Both the position numbers and the translations under genes were made by a program. The notes under the pieces were generated by a model. The model was not told the origin of the DNA, searched no databases, and saw nothing but the letters and a program-made list of their open reading frames with translations. 64,000 nt of DNA from Clarireedia homoeocarpa (Eukaryota > Ascomycota > Leotiomycetes > Helotiales > Rutstroemiaceae). Where the stretch lies: the NCBI GenBank assembly GCA_001465935.1, contig LNKV01000061.1, positions 62,001-126,000 on the forward strand, read 5' to 3'. Below, one piece after another: positions 44,801 through 56,622 of this stretch (position 1 is its first letter; the number at the start of each line of letters is the position of its first letter).

Positions 44801-47800
44801 GATAAGAATTTGAAGAAGCGTTATGCGGTTTTCAACGACGATGGTAGTCTTGCTGAACTGAAGGGATTTGAAGTGAAGAGAAGAGGAGAGCTGAAGCTCA
44901 TCAAGATTTTCCAACAGCAAATCTTTAAATTCTTCTTGGATGGTACAACGTTGGAAGAAACATATCAAGCTGTTGCGAAAGTCGCGAATCAATGGCTTGA
45001 TGTTTTGGATTCGAAGGGAAAGACACTTGCGGATGAAGAGCTTATTGATCTTATTTGCGAGAATAGGAGTATGTCGAAGACTTTGGAGGAATATGGTACG
45101 CAAAAGTCAACCTCTATCACAACTGCGAAACGTCTTGCGGACTTCCTGGGTGAGCAAATGGTGAAGGATAAAGGATTGAACTGCAAGTACATTATTTGTG
45201 CAAAACCTAAAAATGCTCCTGTCACTGAAAGAGCTGTTCCTGTGGCAATCTTTTCTGCTGAAATAACTGTTAAGAAGCACTTCTTAAAGAAATGGTTGAA
45301 GGAGGAACCAGCAGATATGGACCCGAGAGCTCTTCTTGACTGGGACTATTACATGGAGCGTCTGGGTTCTGTCATTCAAAAGTTGATCACCATTCCAGCC
45401 GCACTTCAGAAATGTTCAAATCCTGTACCAAGAGTTGCACATCCAGAGTGGCTACAGAGGAGAGTTCGGATCAAGGACGACAAAATGAAACAGAAGAAGA
45501 TGACTGATCTCTTCTCAAAAGCGCCTCTAGAAGAGATCACAAACTTACGAGATCCTCGTATGGATGACATCGAGGATTATGGCACTCAGCTGCTGAAGCC
45601 AAAGACCCTAGATTCTCAACTGAACGCGGCTACTGCCACCCAGAGGGCGAGAAAGAGAAAGTCTCCTGAACCTGCTGTCGCAGTATCCACCAATCCATTC
45701 GCTGTGCTTCCGGAGAAAATGCCATCCCCTACGGAAGATTATGAAGGTTTCTTAGAATATCAAAAACAAAAATGGAAGATACAGAAACAAGCTCGAATCC
45801 GACGTCGTCACTTATTTGGTGAGAACCGCGGCAATCAAAGCAATATCGCGACGACTTTCCAAAATCAAGCCGAGCAGCTCTTCAAGAGTACATGGCAGGT
45901 CTTGCAATTGCGGGGAATGGAAACTCCGGGTGTGGTTCTTGCTTTTGTGCTTATTGATTCGAAGGTGCATACACTTAAGATCAAGGTTCCGCGACAGGTC
46001 TTCCTTAATTTGAAGGGGAAGGAATTACCGGATATTGAGGTTGAGGGCTGCGAGGCTGAAAAGGTTACGCATACGCTTCCGAATGGACATCCTTCGGTGC
46101 ATTTGTTCAAACTTACGATGCCCGAGGAAGTATATGTCAACGATGCCCAGAAACTATCGTTACTGTTTAATCATCCGAGTGTGGAGGGTGTGTATGAAAG
46201 GCAGGTTCCGCTGAATGTTCGAGCTGTCCTGCAGCTAGGCAGTCTCTGCACGTTCGATGAAACTCAACCTGGTGTTCTTGGTAAAGGTCTCGAGCAGGGA
46301 TTCGATCTTTCTGGTCTTCGTCGCGCAACTTCTAAGAACCCGTATCTTTCGCAATCATCGATGACCTATCTTTACCTTTACCATGTTATTGCCGGGGATC
46401 GACAAATCTTCGCACTCTTTTCGACGTCAAAGGAACAGGCACATGTTATAATTCTGCAGAAAACTAAAGTCGCTGAACAAGACTTGCCGAATATTGCGAA
46501 AACGTATACCGATTGTCTTGCAAAACGACATCAAGAGGCGAATGGTGTGGATTGGCAAAAATCCTTCGATTACCAGGAAAAAGTGCAGTTCAAGATCAGT
46601 CAAGTAACAACGAGACGGAAAGCTTTACTGGAGGTGGGGGATCTTGTCAAGAAGATGAAGAACGATGAATCGAAACCACTTATGCTCGTTATCCAGTCTC
46701 CGCAGAGGCGATTACTCGTCCACGATGTTCCTGTTCTTGGAGAGTTACCCGTGTTGCCCCTCAGATCCGACATCCAGGACAGCAAGCTACCGCCGCTTAA
46801 TTGGCAGTCTGTTATTGCAAAGCGTCTGGTGAACCACTATCTCAGCTTGGGAGAATGGATCGTTCATCTTACCGAGCTTGCCAGATATGGTGATGTTCCG
46901 CTCTGCAATCTTGAGAGGGACGATCCTCGGTTCTTGATCGATGTTGCTTATGCAAGAAGACTGCAGAAGAATAATGTCGTGCTGTGGTGGTCGGGTGGTC
47001 CAAAGCCAGATCATGCTGGCTACGAACTCGATGATGTGCTGGGGTCTCTCGAGACTGTACAGATGCCATCAGTGAACAATCCGGGTACTTATTCTTCGGT
47101 TTGCATAGAGCTTGATGTGAGGAATTTGGCGATCAACACAATCTTGACTTCATCGTTGATCAACGAATTGGAGGGTGCGGATTCGATATCTTTTAATCCC
47201 GCTGCGCCTTCTGGCGATGATCCAAGCGACGGCACGAATGTGCTCTACGCTGAGAATGCTTTTGCTACCGCTGGTGTCACTGTACTTCGGGAAATGGTCA
47301 AAGCTTGGTGGGCTGAGGCCTGCAAGGGTAGCAATATGGCGGATATCATGGTACAGCATCTTGTGAGATGGGTTGAGAATCCCGACTCCTTCCTCTATGA
47401 CCGCTCGTTGCATTACTATGTGCAAATGATGTCGCGGAAAGCTTTCCAACAGCTCATGACCGATTTCAGACGTGTTGGATCTCATGTTGTGTTCGCGAAT
47501 TCAAACCGACTACTCTTGCAAACCACCAAAGCAGAGGTCGGGAACGCGTACGCATACAGTCAATACATCCTCAAATCAATTAAAGCCAAGCCGCTCTTCC
47601 ATTTCTTAGATCTCGAGATCAAAGAATACTGGGATTACCTGGTCTGGTACGATGAGTTCAACTATGGCGGAAAAGGATGTTCCGAAGTTGTCGAAGCCGA
47701 AAATCAAACTCTCGATAATATCATGCACTGGCAACTCGCCAGTTTCCTCCCCGACAAACTCCAGCAAATCTTCAACGACTGGGTCCTAGAATTCATCCAA

Positions 47801-48601
47801 ATCATGCACGCCCTGAAGAAACCTCATCTAGGACCCGACTCCACTCCCCGCCCAACCCAACTCCCCGTCCGCAGCCTCACCGAAGAAACAGCCTCCGACA
47901 AGAAAATCATCCTCGGCAAAACCTTCGAAAAGCCGCTTAAAAAACAAATCGCCGGCATCATCCGTCGTCAAAAAGACGAAATGCTGCACCCCGAACTCGC
48001 TGAAGATTACAAATTCCCCGTCCTCCCCGGCTCGCATCTCCGTCCTACAAACCCCGCTCTCGAACTCGTTAAATCGCTGATGCAAGTGCTTTCTCTCGAT
48101 AAAAACATCACGCTCGAAGCGCGTCTTCTCCGGAAGGAGTTACTCGAGATGTTTGAAATCCGGGAGTTCAGCAACGAGGCGAAATTCGCGAATCCCAGCG
48201 CGTCGGCGAAATTGGCGGGCGTGGTATGCGATGCGTGTACGGCGAGTCGGGACATGGATTTTTGCCGCGATGAGGATCTGCTCCCGGATGAGAAGGGCGG
48301 CTGGAGCTGGAAGTGTGCGGTTTGTGCGGGCGAGTTTGATCACCTGGGCATCGAGGAGAGGATTATTGCGGAGGTGGTGGGGTGTGTGGGGGAGTGGGTC
48401 GGCATGGATGTTAGGTGTGGGAGGTGTAAAGGGCCGAGGGTTAATGATTTGAGAGGGGGGTGTGGGTGTGGAGGAGAATGGGGAGAGAGTGTGGATCGGG
48501 GGGTGGTGAGAGGGAGAGTGGAGGGGTGGGGGAGGGTGGCGCACGCGTATGGGTTGAGGATGTTGGGAGTGGTGGTGGAAGAGATTTTGGCGGGGTTGTA
48601 G
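41830..48601 (+). CDS. POL2: DNA polymerase epsilon catalytic subunit, three exons, 2224 aa
   Basis: Exons 41830-42434, 42485-42627 and 42675-48601 (6675 bp, no interruption). The proofreading exonuclease has AYDIETT (Asp286, Glu288) and YNGDFFDWPF (Asp376). Polymerase motif A is DVASMYPNI (Asp637), motif B is KVILNSFYGYVM and motif C is ELDTDGIW (Asp872, Asp874). These positions are within a few residues of those in yeast Pol2. After about residue 1150 comes the inactive second polymerase half. The C-terminus has two Cys clusters, CDACTASRDMDFC..CAVC and CGRCKGPRVNDLRGGCGC, for zinc and the Dpb2 subunit. It is the leading-strand replicase in the nucleus. All catalytic residues are present and the length is normal, so the gene is intact. 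Confidence 0.97.
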
Positions 48602-48972
48602 AGTGGATGAGTGCATCGATGGATGGATGTTCTTGGGGGAGGGAAGGGGGTTGCGGGGCGTTTTTCAATGGGATGGAACTTGCATTGTATGGCACTTTTG
48701 TAGTATACTTTTAACAAAGGGGGTCTTTTATCCGTGTATAGCATCTCTCCATATAATCAAAGCATATATTTCAAACTATCTACATCGTCTAAATGCATCA
48801 ACTAGCGAATGCCTCAACCCCCCTCATCCACCCACTACCCAAATACTTCTTCCACCCAACCACCTAACCACCCAAATACTTCTTCCACCCAACCACCTAA
48901 CCACCCAAACCCCCACATCAAATCACATCGCGTATCACACAACACACAATACGCCCCTCGTCCGAAAACCCT
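48602..48972. other. Intergenic stretch between convergent genes with a 33-bp duplication
   Basis: Two perfect tandem copies of a 33-bp unit starting AAATACTTCTTCCACCCAAC occupy 48841-48906. No gene. Confidence 0.6.
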
Positions 48973-50208
48973 TCAGCTCATCCCATTCATCTTCCTAGCA
49001 ATTTCAGCAAACCCATCAAACACCTGCCGGCGTCGAGCGACAATGTCATCGAATTCCTTTTTGTCGCCAACCGATCCGATGATGACGGTGTCGGTCTCGG
49101 GCTCGCTGTTCAGGCCATTGTAGGCGAGCGAGGCGAATTCGGTAACGAGCATCCCCATTTGTTCACCTGATTCGGGAGTTCGGTAGTCGTGCATTTCGGC
49201 TGGAGCGGGGAGGGTAATTAGTAAGAGAGAGTATGGGTGTGGAAGGACAGGGGAGTGGGAGAGGGAGGGGGAGAGGGGTGAGAGAGAATGGGGCAAGGAG
49301 TTGAAAAAGGATAGAGCTGGGGGTGAGAACAACATACATTGCACAAGCGGAGGAGATAACTCTAGAACCTTAACATTCGTCTTTCTCAAATCATCCCGGA
49401 GACAAAGAAGAAATACATTAAGTGCTGCTTTCGACGCACAATAAGCTACAGCCCCTGGTGCTGGAACAATTGCCAGGTCGGATGTTGTGCTTTAATCCAT
49501 TAGCTTCCATTTTTCTCAGATATGAAAATGATTGATGAATTTAGGATCAGATAATTGGAGGGAGGGGGGAAGATTTGAAAGACATACAAAACGAAACTTG
49601 TCTTCAAATCCTTCTTTCCGAGAAGATAAGGAAGGAAAGCATGCGTGAGAGCGACGAAACTGGTATAGTTGACGTACATTTCGTTGTTGTAGATTTGGAG
49701 GTTGACGGTTTCGGGGCGGGAGAAGTCGTGGAGGTTTCGAGTGCCGGCGTTGAGGAAGATGCAGTCGATTGATGGGTGGGCGGTCATGATGCTAGAGGAG
49801 CGGTCAGTTGGGAGGTGTGAAGAGGAGTGGGAGGAGATGATGGGGCTGCGATGAAAGAGGGGGAGGGGAGTTGAGGGGAATTGGCGGGGAAAATGAGACA
49901 AAAGCGTATAAAGAGAGGGCAAATCCGGGATGATAGACAGGGAAAGCTTAGGGCGGTAGGTAGCAAAAAGGGGATACTAGATCAACTCACTCCTTAGCAA
50001 ATTGAGGAGCCTTTTCAATCTCGCTGATATCGAAAGGAACAGCTGAGGCTTTGTCTTTGCCATGCTTGGTAACAAATTCCTCAAGGCGTTCTTTACGTCT
50101 ACCAACAACAGTGACTTTGCATCCGGCCTCGATGAGACGTTCGGCCATTGCATGGCCAATGCCGGAAGTGGCACCAACCATGAGGACGTGTTTATAAGTG
50201 AATGACAT
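48973..50208 (-). CDS. Short-chain dehydrogenase/reductase, four exons, 266 aa
   Basis: Exons 50208-49991, 49791-49588, 49489-49338 and 49199-48973 (801 bp). Classical SDR motifs are present: MVGATSGIG (residues 10-18, cofactor-binding TGxxxGIG type) and VVGRRKERL, whose Arg residues suggest NADP(H). CIFLNAGT and the catalytic YCASK (Tyr157, Lys161) follow. A Ser in the FTTSDLA strand is the usual third catalytic residue. It resembles the fungal DltE-like oxidoreductases. The substrate is unknown. It is divergent from a Zn2Cys6 factor 522 bp away, which may regulate it. Confidence 0.88.
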
Positions 50209-50730
50209 GATGTTCTAAAAGCTTGCTTGAACTTGGAAGGATATATCTGATTGATTGATGGATGTGTCTTCGGAGATGGAATCTGCTTGTGATTGAGTGA
50301 AGGAATGAAGGAATGAAGGAGCAAATATGTGTGCCTTTATATATCTTCTTTCACAGGTACAGGAGATGCCATGGCTGCGGAGAAGAGTAAAGTCCATTAT
50401 TCCTAATTCCGTGCATTCATTCAGAATCACGGGTTTGATCTTCAACTACGGAGAATGAAGATATACTCTTGGAGACGGACAGGATAATATGGAGATAACT
50501 TGATGATGTGATTGGCTTGCGCACTAGTGCCGAAAAGCATGCCTAATCTGGCAAAGTGTAGCTCGCCTGGGTGGGTGTAGCTACAGTAGTACCTCCGTAG
50601 ATTTTCCAGCTCGTTTATTTTCAGGATCTACGGTAACTAGGGTGACTCGAGCGTTCTAGATCACGAAACTCCAACCAATTACCAATCTCGTTCGCTGTCT
50701 ACAACCAACATCTTCAACCACAGCAATACT
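50209..50730. promoter_or_regulatory. Divergent promoter between the dehydrogenase and the Zn2Cys6 gene
   Basis: 522 bp between the two start codons. A GCCTGGGTGGGTGTAGCTA segment near 50567-50583 and an ATGAAGGAATGAAGGA direct repeat near 50306-50321 stand out. I cannot identify a CGG-pair site with confidence. Confidence 0.35.
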
Positions 50731-52262
50731 ATGGTATTTCGCGGGAGACCGTCAAAAGCATGCAAGCGCTGTAGAGAGAGGCGACTGCGGGTAAGGGTCT
50801 TCACTCCTACCATAAGATGCGGTCATAATTCTTGACATAATCTTAGTGCGATGTTCAACCCACTTGCGGAGCATGCATTCGAGCCAATGTCGTTTGCTCA
50901 GGATATCGAGACACGGAGCTGCTTCGTATCAAAGATGAGAGCGATACTGTCAGGCGGAAGATACTTATCCAAAAGTCCGCTATTCATTCAGTCACTCCAA
51001 GCTACTTGGCCTTGTCACTCGATGTACAAGCAAGGGAATCCTTCTTCGCCCATTTCGTCCTCGGGAATGGACTGGACACCTCAGGCGAGTTTGACTTTTT
51101 GAGGAAATTCCATAATCCCACCGAAGCTCCAGAGTTTCTGTCTTTGACCATTAATGCAGCCAGCTTAGCATACTTATCACATCAATCGTATTCCGGAACT
51201 ACACTTCTCCGAGCGAGAGAACAGTATACCGCCGCATTGAAAGCTACTAGCAAGGTACTTCAATCACCAGATATGGCCACGAAAGAGACTGCAGTCATGG
51301 CATCACTTTTGCTTGACTTATTCGAAAAGTTCACTAGCACTGAGAGGCAAGAACTTGGATGGAGGAGTCATATTAACGGCGCTCTTGCTCTCGTTAAGGC
51401 TCGTGGGCTGGAACAATTCAGGGACGAACCATCACTACGTATATTGGTTCGTTTGAGTACCTCTCTCATCATCAGCTATGTGTCAACCAATACTGCCGTC
51501 ACTGAAGATTTCAGTATAATCAGAGCTCATTTAAGCAAATATATCGACACCGAAAATCCGAAATGGAAGTTATCGGGTCTGATGGAGCTATATGTGAACC
51601 TTCGTAGCGATTTTCACAAGGGTGTCTCGCCGTTAGGATGTTTGTTCCGAGCAATGCGACTTGATGGAAAGTTTCAGGCGCTTGCTCTGAAGATGCACGA
51701 CAAATTTCACTGCAAGACGACAGTACTGACATCCACTTCTGATATGGTGTATGGTAGTTATTATGATAGCTATCTTGACAGACACGTAACCCAAATGTGG
51801 AATGTCATGAGGCTCACCAGAATTATGATCAACGAGTTCATCATCGAGGCCCGTCCCAACACAGTAGCAGCAGATACCGCATTCGAAAACATCCAAAGCC
51901 TAACGTACAAAATCTGTGCTAGTGTACCACAGTATGTCGATTGTGCTGGTGCTGTGGCACAATTACAGAAAAGCGAGTCTCCCGGTCTTCCGAGAAATTT
52001 CAAATGTTTGGGTGCATCCGTTTCCCATTTTCCGGTACAGAACCTAGCTTGTTATACACTCATATTCCCAATGTTCGTCGTCGGGAGCGCCAGGAACACA
52101 GCGAGTTCGCTGAAGCTCTGGGTGATAGAGCAGTTGCATTATATGGGCACCCACTTTCGCATTCGCAATGCTGAAATCGTTGCGCAAATACTGGAGCGGG
52201 GTAAGCAAGTGAGCCCTTGGACGATTTATTCGATGCTTGGAAGTTATGCTTGGGGTGCCTAA
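50731..52262 (+). CDS. Zn2Cys6 transcription factor, two exons, 491 aa
   Basis: Exons 50731-50790 and 50847-52262 (1476 bp). Splicing inside the zinc cluster gives CKRCRERRLRCDVQPTCGAC followed by IRANVVC, i.e. C-x2-C-x6-C-x5-C-x2-C-x6-C at residues 11-37. This is the fungal binuclear zinc cluster, a DNA-binding domain. The remaining 450 residues are helical, with EFLSLTINAASLAYLSHQS, TAVMASLLLDLFEKF and WRSHINGALALVKARG. These match the fungal-specific regulatory region that accompanies such domains. Nuclear regulator of unknown targets; the adjacent divergent dehydrogenase is the obvious candidate. The intron in the zinc cluster is common in this family. Confidence 0.9.
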
Positions 52263-52893
52263 GCATTTTTTGAAAGATTCAACAATAATTATGAGAGTAT
52301 CTCATGCTAAGTTTGTGGGATTTTCGATTGCCTTATATGCACTATCTAGACTTTCGTCCCTTTGCCCTTGTGATATACGAGCTCCGGGGCGTAGGACGAA
52401 TTATACGAACGCACTCAGCTGTGCCGCTATAGTGCTGCAAGATTGCGGCGAAGCACTGTCGCATCCGGAATTTTGGCACGAGATCGTCGCGTTGCAGAAC
52501 GATATTTCTGTTTCCGCAGAACAACTTATAGTACCGTGATAATTCAAGTTCAGTCAAAGAAATTGCTTTCGAGTTGCTTCAGGGCAACGTTCTAGGGAGT
52601 GGGTCTTCACGTGTACATACCCCACGTCATTCTTACCAATCCATGTTGTGGACACCAACAGCCATCTTGCCCAACAGTTAACTATGTATTCCGACACTTT
52701 TCAGGCTTCTAGGCTTTCAGAACTATAGAAAACCATCAAGCCCCGGTTTCCGCCCAGATACTGATCCTCTTCATCGAGTTTGAGAAACTTTCGGCGTAAA
52801 ATACGGGACCTTACAGAGAAACCTTAGACCGCGCTCATCATAGCTGCTACTTTTGTCCCCTGGTGTTTCTTGAAAGAGAAACTAACACTCGGA
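52263..52893. other. Intergenic stretch
   Basis: 3' side of the regulator and promoter of the next gene. A 100-codon frame at 52237-52539 overlaps the regulator's end and has no family features. Confidence 0.35.
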
Positions 52894-53976
52894 ATGTCTA
52901 TTCAGAATCCTGGCGATCCAAAACTTTTACTCTACCTGCATCAGACAAAACCAGACCTCATATTTTTACTAGACTACAAAAGCATGAGGAGTGTCTATTT
53001 ACTAGTCCGCATGCAGGAGGCAGCCGATTCTGTTACACTTATCCTTGACGGTTTCCATGAACACAAACAGGATGTCATCACTTCTCTCCATCAAGGTATT
53101 CTCAAATTGATGGATGCAGAAACCCGATCTATAATTCCAATTCCCTCACCTCCGTTGCACAGCACGCCTGGCTCGTTGACGATTTCTAATTCGAAGTTGG
53201 CGGCAAGTAAGAGATGTTATCTAGACATCGATACAACGAATCCGTTCTGGAAGGGATTACTTCATATCGGACGCAAGTACGAACTTCATTGGTCTGCTGA
53301 AAAGGGAGAGAGCTGGTGCTTTTATGGTAGAACAGAAGAGGGTTATGAGAACATGCACCGATTTCCTGTATCTCGTATGCCAGGGCCAATTACCTTCACG
53401 GCACATGATTCTATATCAGCATTCATCCCGAAGCTCTCTATTTCTATCTCAGCGTCCGCAGAAGCCTGCCATTTGTCAAGCAAGCCACCGTTCAGTTTTG
53501 AGCTCTCGATTACTTCACATTCGAAGGATATCATCACAATCTGGCTAGACAAGTCGCCCCTATCAGAGCTTCATGGACTAGAGGATATCGTAAAGACAAT
53601 TGACGAAGAGACTGGCGAGGAAGTTGAATGGCCATGGGTAATAGGATGTTTTTCGCCACCGAGAGATTACTTTCCAGACAATAGCACATTTGAAGAATTT
53701 ACTCCGGAAGTCTCCTATCTGCGAACATTCTCTCTAGATCCATTCGACTCAAGGACAAGTAATGGGGGTGAATTGGAATCATTGGAAGTGGGTAGGAAAT
53801 ACAGGGTATCATTAAACAAATGCTTTTTGGCTGGGTTTGGAAAATGGAGGAGAGGTACCAAGGCAGAACTTCTGAAGGGAACAAAACAAGAAAAGAGGAA
53901 GATCTGGGATTTTGAGAGTGATCCAATAATTGTTGTTGATAGCGGTGGCACTTGCACGTTTGAAACCGTTGAATAG
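52894..53976 (+). CDS. Conserved fungal hypothetical protein, 360 aa
   Basis: A single-exon frame. I preferred the start MSIQNPGDPK; an in-frame ATG eight codons upstream (52870) is also possible. The protein is beta-rich without signal peptide or membrane segments. Noticeable blocks are YLDIDTTNPFWKGLLHIGRK, KYELHWSAEKGESWCFYG, EEVEWPWVIGCFSPP, YFPDNSTFEEF, SNGGELESLEVGRKYRVSLN and RRGTKAELLKGTKQEKRKIW. I recall similar SPP/TSNGGELxxLEVGxxYRVxL blocks in uncharacterised ascomycete proteins that occur as multi-member families. No biochemical role is known to me. The gene looks intact. Confidence 0.7.
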   Translation: MSIQNPGDPKLLLYLHQTKPDLIFLLDYKSMRSVYLLVRMQEAADSVTLILDGFHEHKQDVITSLHQGILKLMDAETRSIIPIPSPPLHSTPGSLTISNSKLAASKRCYLDIDTTNPFWKGLLHIGRKYELHWSAEKGESWCFYGRTEEGYENMHRFPVSRMPGPITFTAHDSISAFIPKLSISISASAEACHLSSKPPFSFELSITSHSKDIITIWLDKSPLSELHGLEDIVKTIDEETGEEVEWPWVIGCFSPPRDYFPDNSTFEEFTPEVSYLRTFSLDPFDSRTSNGGELESLEVGRKYRVSLNKCFLAGFGKWRRGTKAELLKGTKQEKRKIWDFESDPIIVVDSGGTCTFETVE

Positions 53977-55331
53977 ATACGGAATCTCTCGGACAATGGC
54001 AGCGATTGGCTGATAATCTTATGAAGCGCGAACCGCTCTCGATTTATCACAGTTGGAAAATTGAGCACTGCCTCAAGTGAGCTGATGAGCAATTATTCTC
54101 TAGCACGCGACGCAGGGTTTTTGTGGATTTGATTTGTGAAGAGTTCTGGAAAGGAGAGCCAACATTCTACAGCTTCTTGAGGTTGGTTGGGCCTTCATCT
54201 CACCACCACTTTGTAAGAGACAATATTATCGCCTCCATAATTTTCTATCCTTGGTCAAAAGCTGCAGATAGCCACAGGAAGCATATTCGCCATAAAATCC
54301 CAACGGTGGTGATGCCGAATGAAGGGCCACTACATAATAAAGAGGCAAGACGACCATAAGGATGGGTGTAGACTAAGCAGTTGGAATCCACGCATCGTGG
54401 GTACATACCATTTGGTCAGGTTGATGGAGGCCGATACATGCCACGTTGCAAACATCATGCGACGGGAGCTCACGATCATTTTTGGTCCAGTAGTAGGCTT
54501 TTTGGAGGCGGAATTTGGAGCGGACTCATCCACATTTGTGTCGGAACTATCGATGACGGCCGGTATACAGTTAATTAACTCGTGATGCAGCGGTGTATTG
54601 AGGGTTCCGGAACGTTTTGAAAAGAATCTTAAGATCAAAGCACGGAAAATGGCCATCTGGTCGAGGCCGCTGGTAATTACATATGCAACACGACATGCGA
54701 TAGCTGTATACAGAGTGGCTTGCGCAGAGGCACGCCTGCGCCCAGCTTGGTGGTCGTATATAACTTGCACATTAGTGCAATGGCCGAAAATAGGAATACC
54801 GGGCCCCTCAATGGATTTTTACTCGTGGAAAGAATGTGCGTCACGATTTTGAAGGGTTGCGGGATCAGACGATAAGGCTGGAAGGATTACGGATCAGGCC
54901 GCTCACGGCTACAATGGAATCGTTGGTACTGCGGAACAAACAACGGGGATTTATTAACCGCCCATGACTCTGACATATAAGTCTTGGCTCTGGGTCTGAA
55001 TGTCGACTGGATGGATGGATTCCATCTCTTGGAGCCGAGAAGTTGTTTTTCTTTGGTTTATATAAAGGGTTTGTTTGGAGGATGGACTGAATACTTTTTA
55101 TACCTCATATTTCAATTCAAGGAGTCATTCATTCATCTGCAATTCTAGTTGACAATTTTTTTTTTATATCAGTGTTTGCATATAATTGAAAGTTCAAATC
55201 TACAAATACCAATTCACGTTCGTTCCAATATTCAGGTATAATATATTGCTGTTTCATACTAGCTCCTATAGACCTTTCGCATATCAACACTCACACTCTC
55301 CCATCCTTGCTTACCTACACACCACCCCAAA
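53977..55331. other. Gene-free stretch
   Basis: Frames up to 146 codons (for example 54330-54770 on the minus strand) lack any family features. The right end is AT-rich with T and A tracts and is probably the promoter and leader of the small gene at 55332. Confidence 0.35.
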
Positions 55332-55670
55332 ATGGCACCCCTCTCCTTCCTCACTCACCTCAAACGCGAAGCTATCGCCCGCCTTCCCATTCGTCCAGGC
55401 GACACTCCTAAGCGCCGAAGCGTCAACCCAAGAGCCGACGACGTATGGGAAGTGCCATCCTTAGACGATGCACAAAATGTCACCGATGAGCAAATGAAAG
55501 AGTTCAACAAACAATGGGATGCACTACCTGAAGACACTAAGAAGAAGCTCAGGAAATGGCAGAAGGACCACGGGTTGACGAGGAATCAACTCATTTTGGC
55601 GGCGTTGAAACAATGGGCTCCGCAGTATGTTGGGGCTTTTAAGGCGGCTATGTTTTTTGGTATTGTCTGA
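55332..55670 (+). CDS. Small protein of unknown function, 112 aa
   Basis: A single-exon frame starting in an excellent context (CCAAAATGGC). It is basic at the N-terminus (LSFLTHLKREAIARLPIRPG), acidic in the middle, then has an amphipathic region EEFNKQW-like (KEFNKQWDALPEDTKKKLRK). The C-terminal helix is hydrophobic (YVGAFKAAMFFGIV). The composition, length and clean context suggest a real gene rather than a chance frame, but I do not recognise it. No signal peptide by eye. Confidence 0.55.
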   Translation: MAPLSFLTHLKREAIARLPIRPGDTPKRRSVNPRADDVWEVPSLDDAQNVTDEQMKEFNKQWDALPEDTKKKLRKWQKDHGLTRNQLILAALKQWAPQYVGAFKAAMFFGIV

Positions 55671-56622
55671 TGGGGAGTTTGTGTTCGGGAGGTGGTGTAT
55701 TGGTTTGCTGGGTGGAGAGAAGGAATGTAGGGGAGGAATAGGGAGTTGGCTTATATTATAAAATTGTATTTTACACTGCTAGAATATCTGGAATATCTTT
55801 AAGAATTGAAAATCAAATACTTAAAAATATTGCTGGTGAGATTACTTGCTAGCTTCACAGTGGAACTTTTACCGCGATATTTGATTGAGAGCATTAGAAT
55901 GAGTAGGTGAAGGTACGTTTGTTGCGTCTGACGCAATTGCCGCTGTGGAGTCCGGTGAATAGTTTCTCCTAGATATTGATATATACATAACTATCAGTCC
56001 GTCAATCTTTTCCAGCTCCAGCTAAAACTACGCCTCGTCGCGAAGATTCTCGTCATTGCCGAGGATTCCTACTGGTTACGCATACTGTAACACATAAACG
56101 CCACGCCCAACACCCCGCACAACAACCAGCATGGAATTTCATTATAAAAAAACAACCGAGGACTTTGCAAGTTTCTGCACGCTGCATGAATGGCGGATAT
56201 TGTTAAGGGCATCGGTCTTTCTGCAAGGGGAAACAACGGATGCAGTTCCCCCGACAGGATTGGCATCCAATTTCTGCGGCTACTGCCTCAGATAAATTGC
56301 AAAACAAGCCTCTCTACTGTGGATTTCCAAATACCTCGGCTTGGAAATTGGCATTTAGTTGGCTTTTTGTTTGTTTATTGGGCGAAATTTATCCTCAAGC
56401 ATCGCCGTTGCAGGGCTGGGGATATGAAAGTTGCATCCCAAATGTTCCCCGGCCGAAAATTAGCTACAGGCTAGAGGCTTGAGGCTTGTTACTTGATAGT
56501 TAAATAGTAGCTGTGGTGTTTGTTGAAGGATTGAAGATTTAAAAAGCGACACTTTTAAGTCTCGAGTCTTCCGGTCGGAGTCTTTTGTATATTGCTATAT
56601 TTCGAGAAAACAGACAGACAAG
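55671..56622. other. Gene-free stretch
   Basis: AT-rich left part (3' region of the small gene), then sequence leading to the promoter of the carboxylesterase gene. A GAGGCTTGAGGCTTG direct duplication lies near 56474-56488. Nothing else supported. Confidence 0.35.

Noticed and set aside
54330..54770. 146-codon open frame on the minus strand
   Set aside because: No recognisable motif, several overlapping frames of similar length, no good start context.
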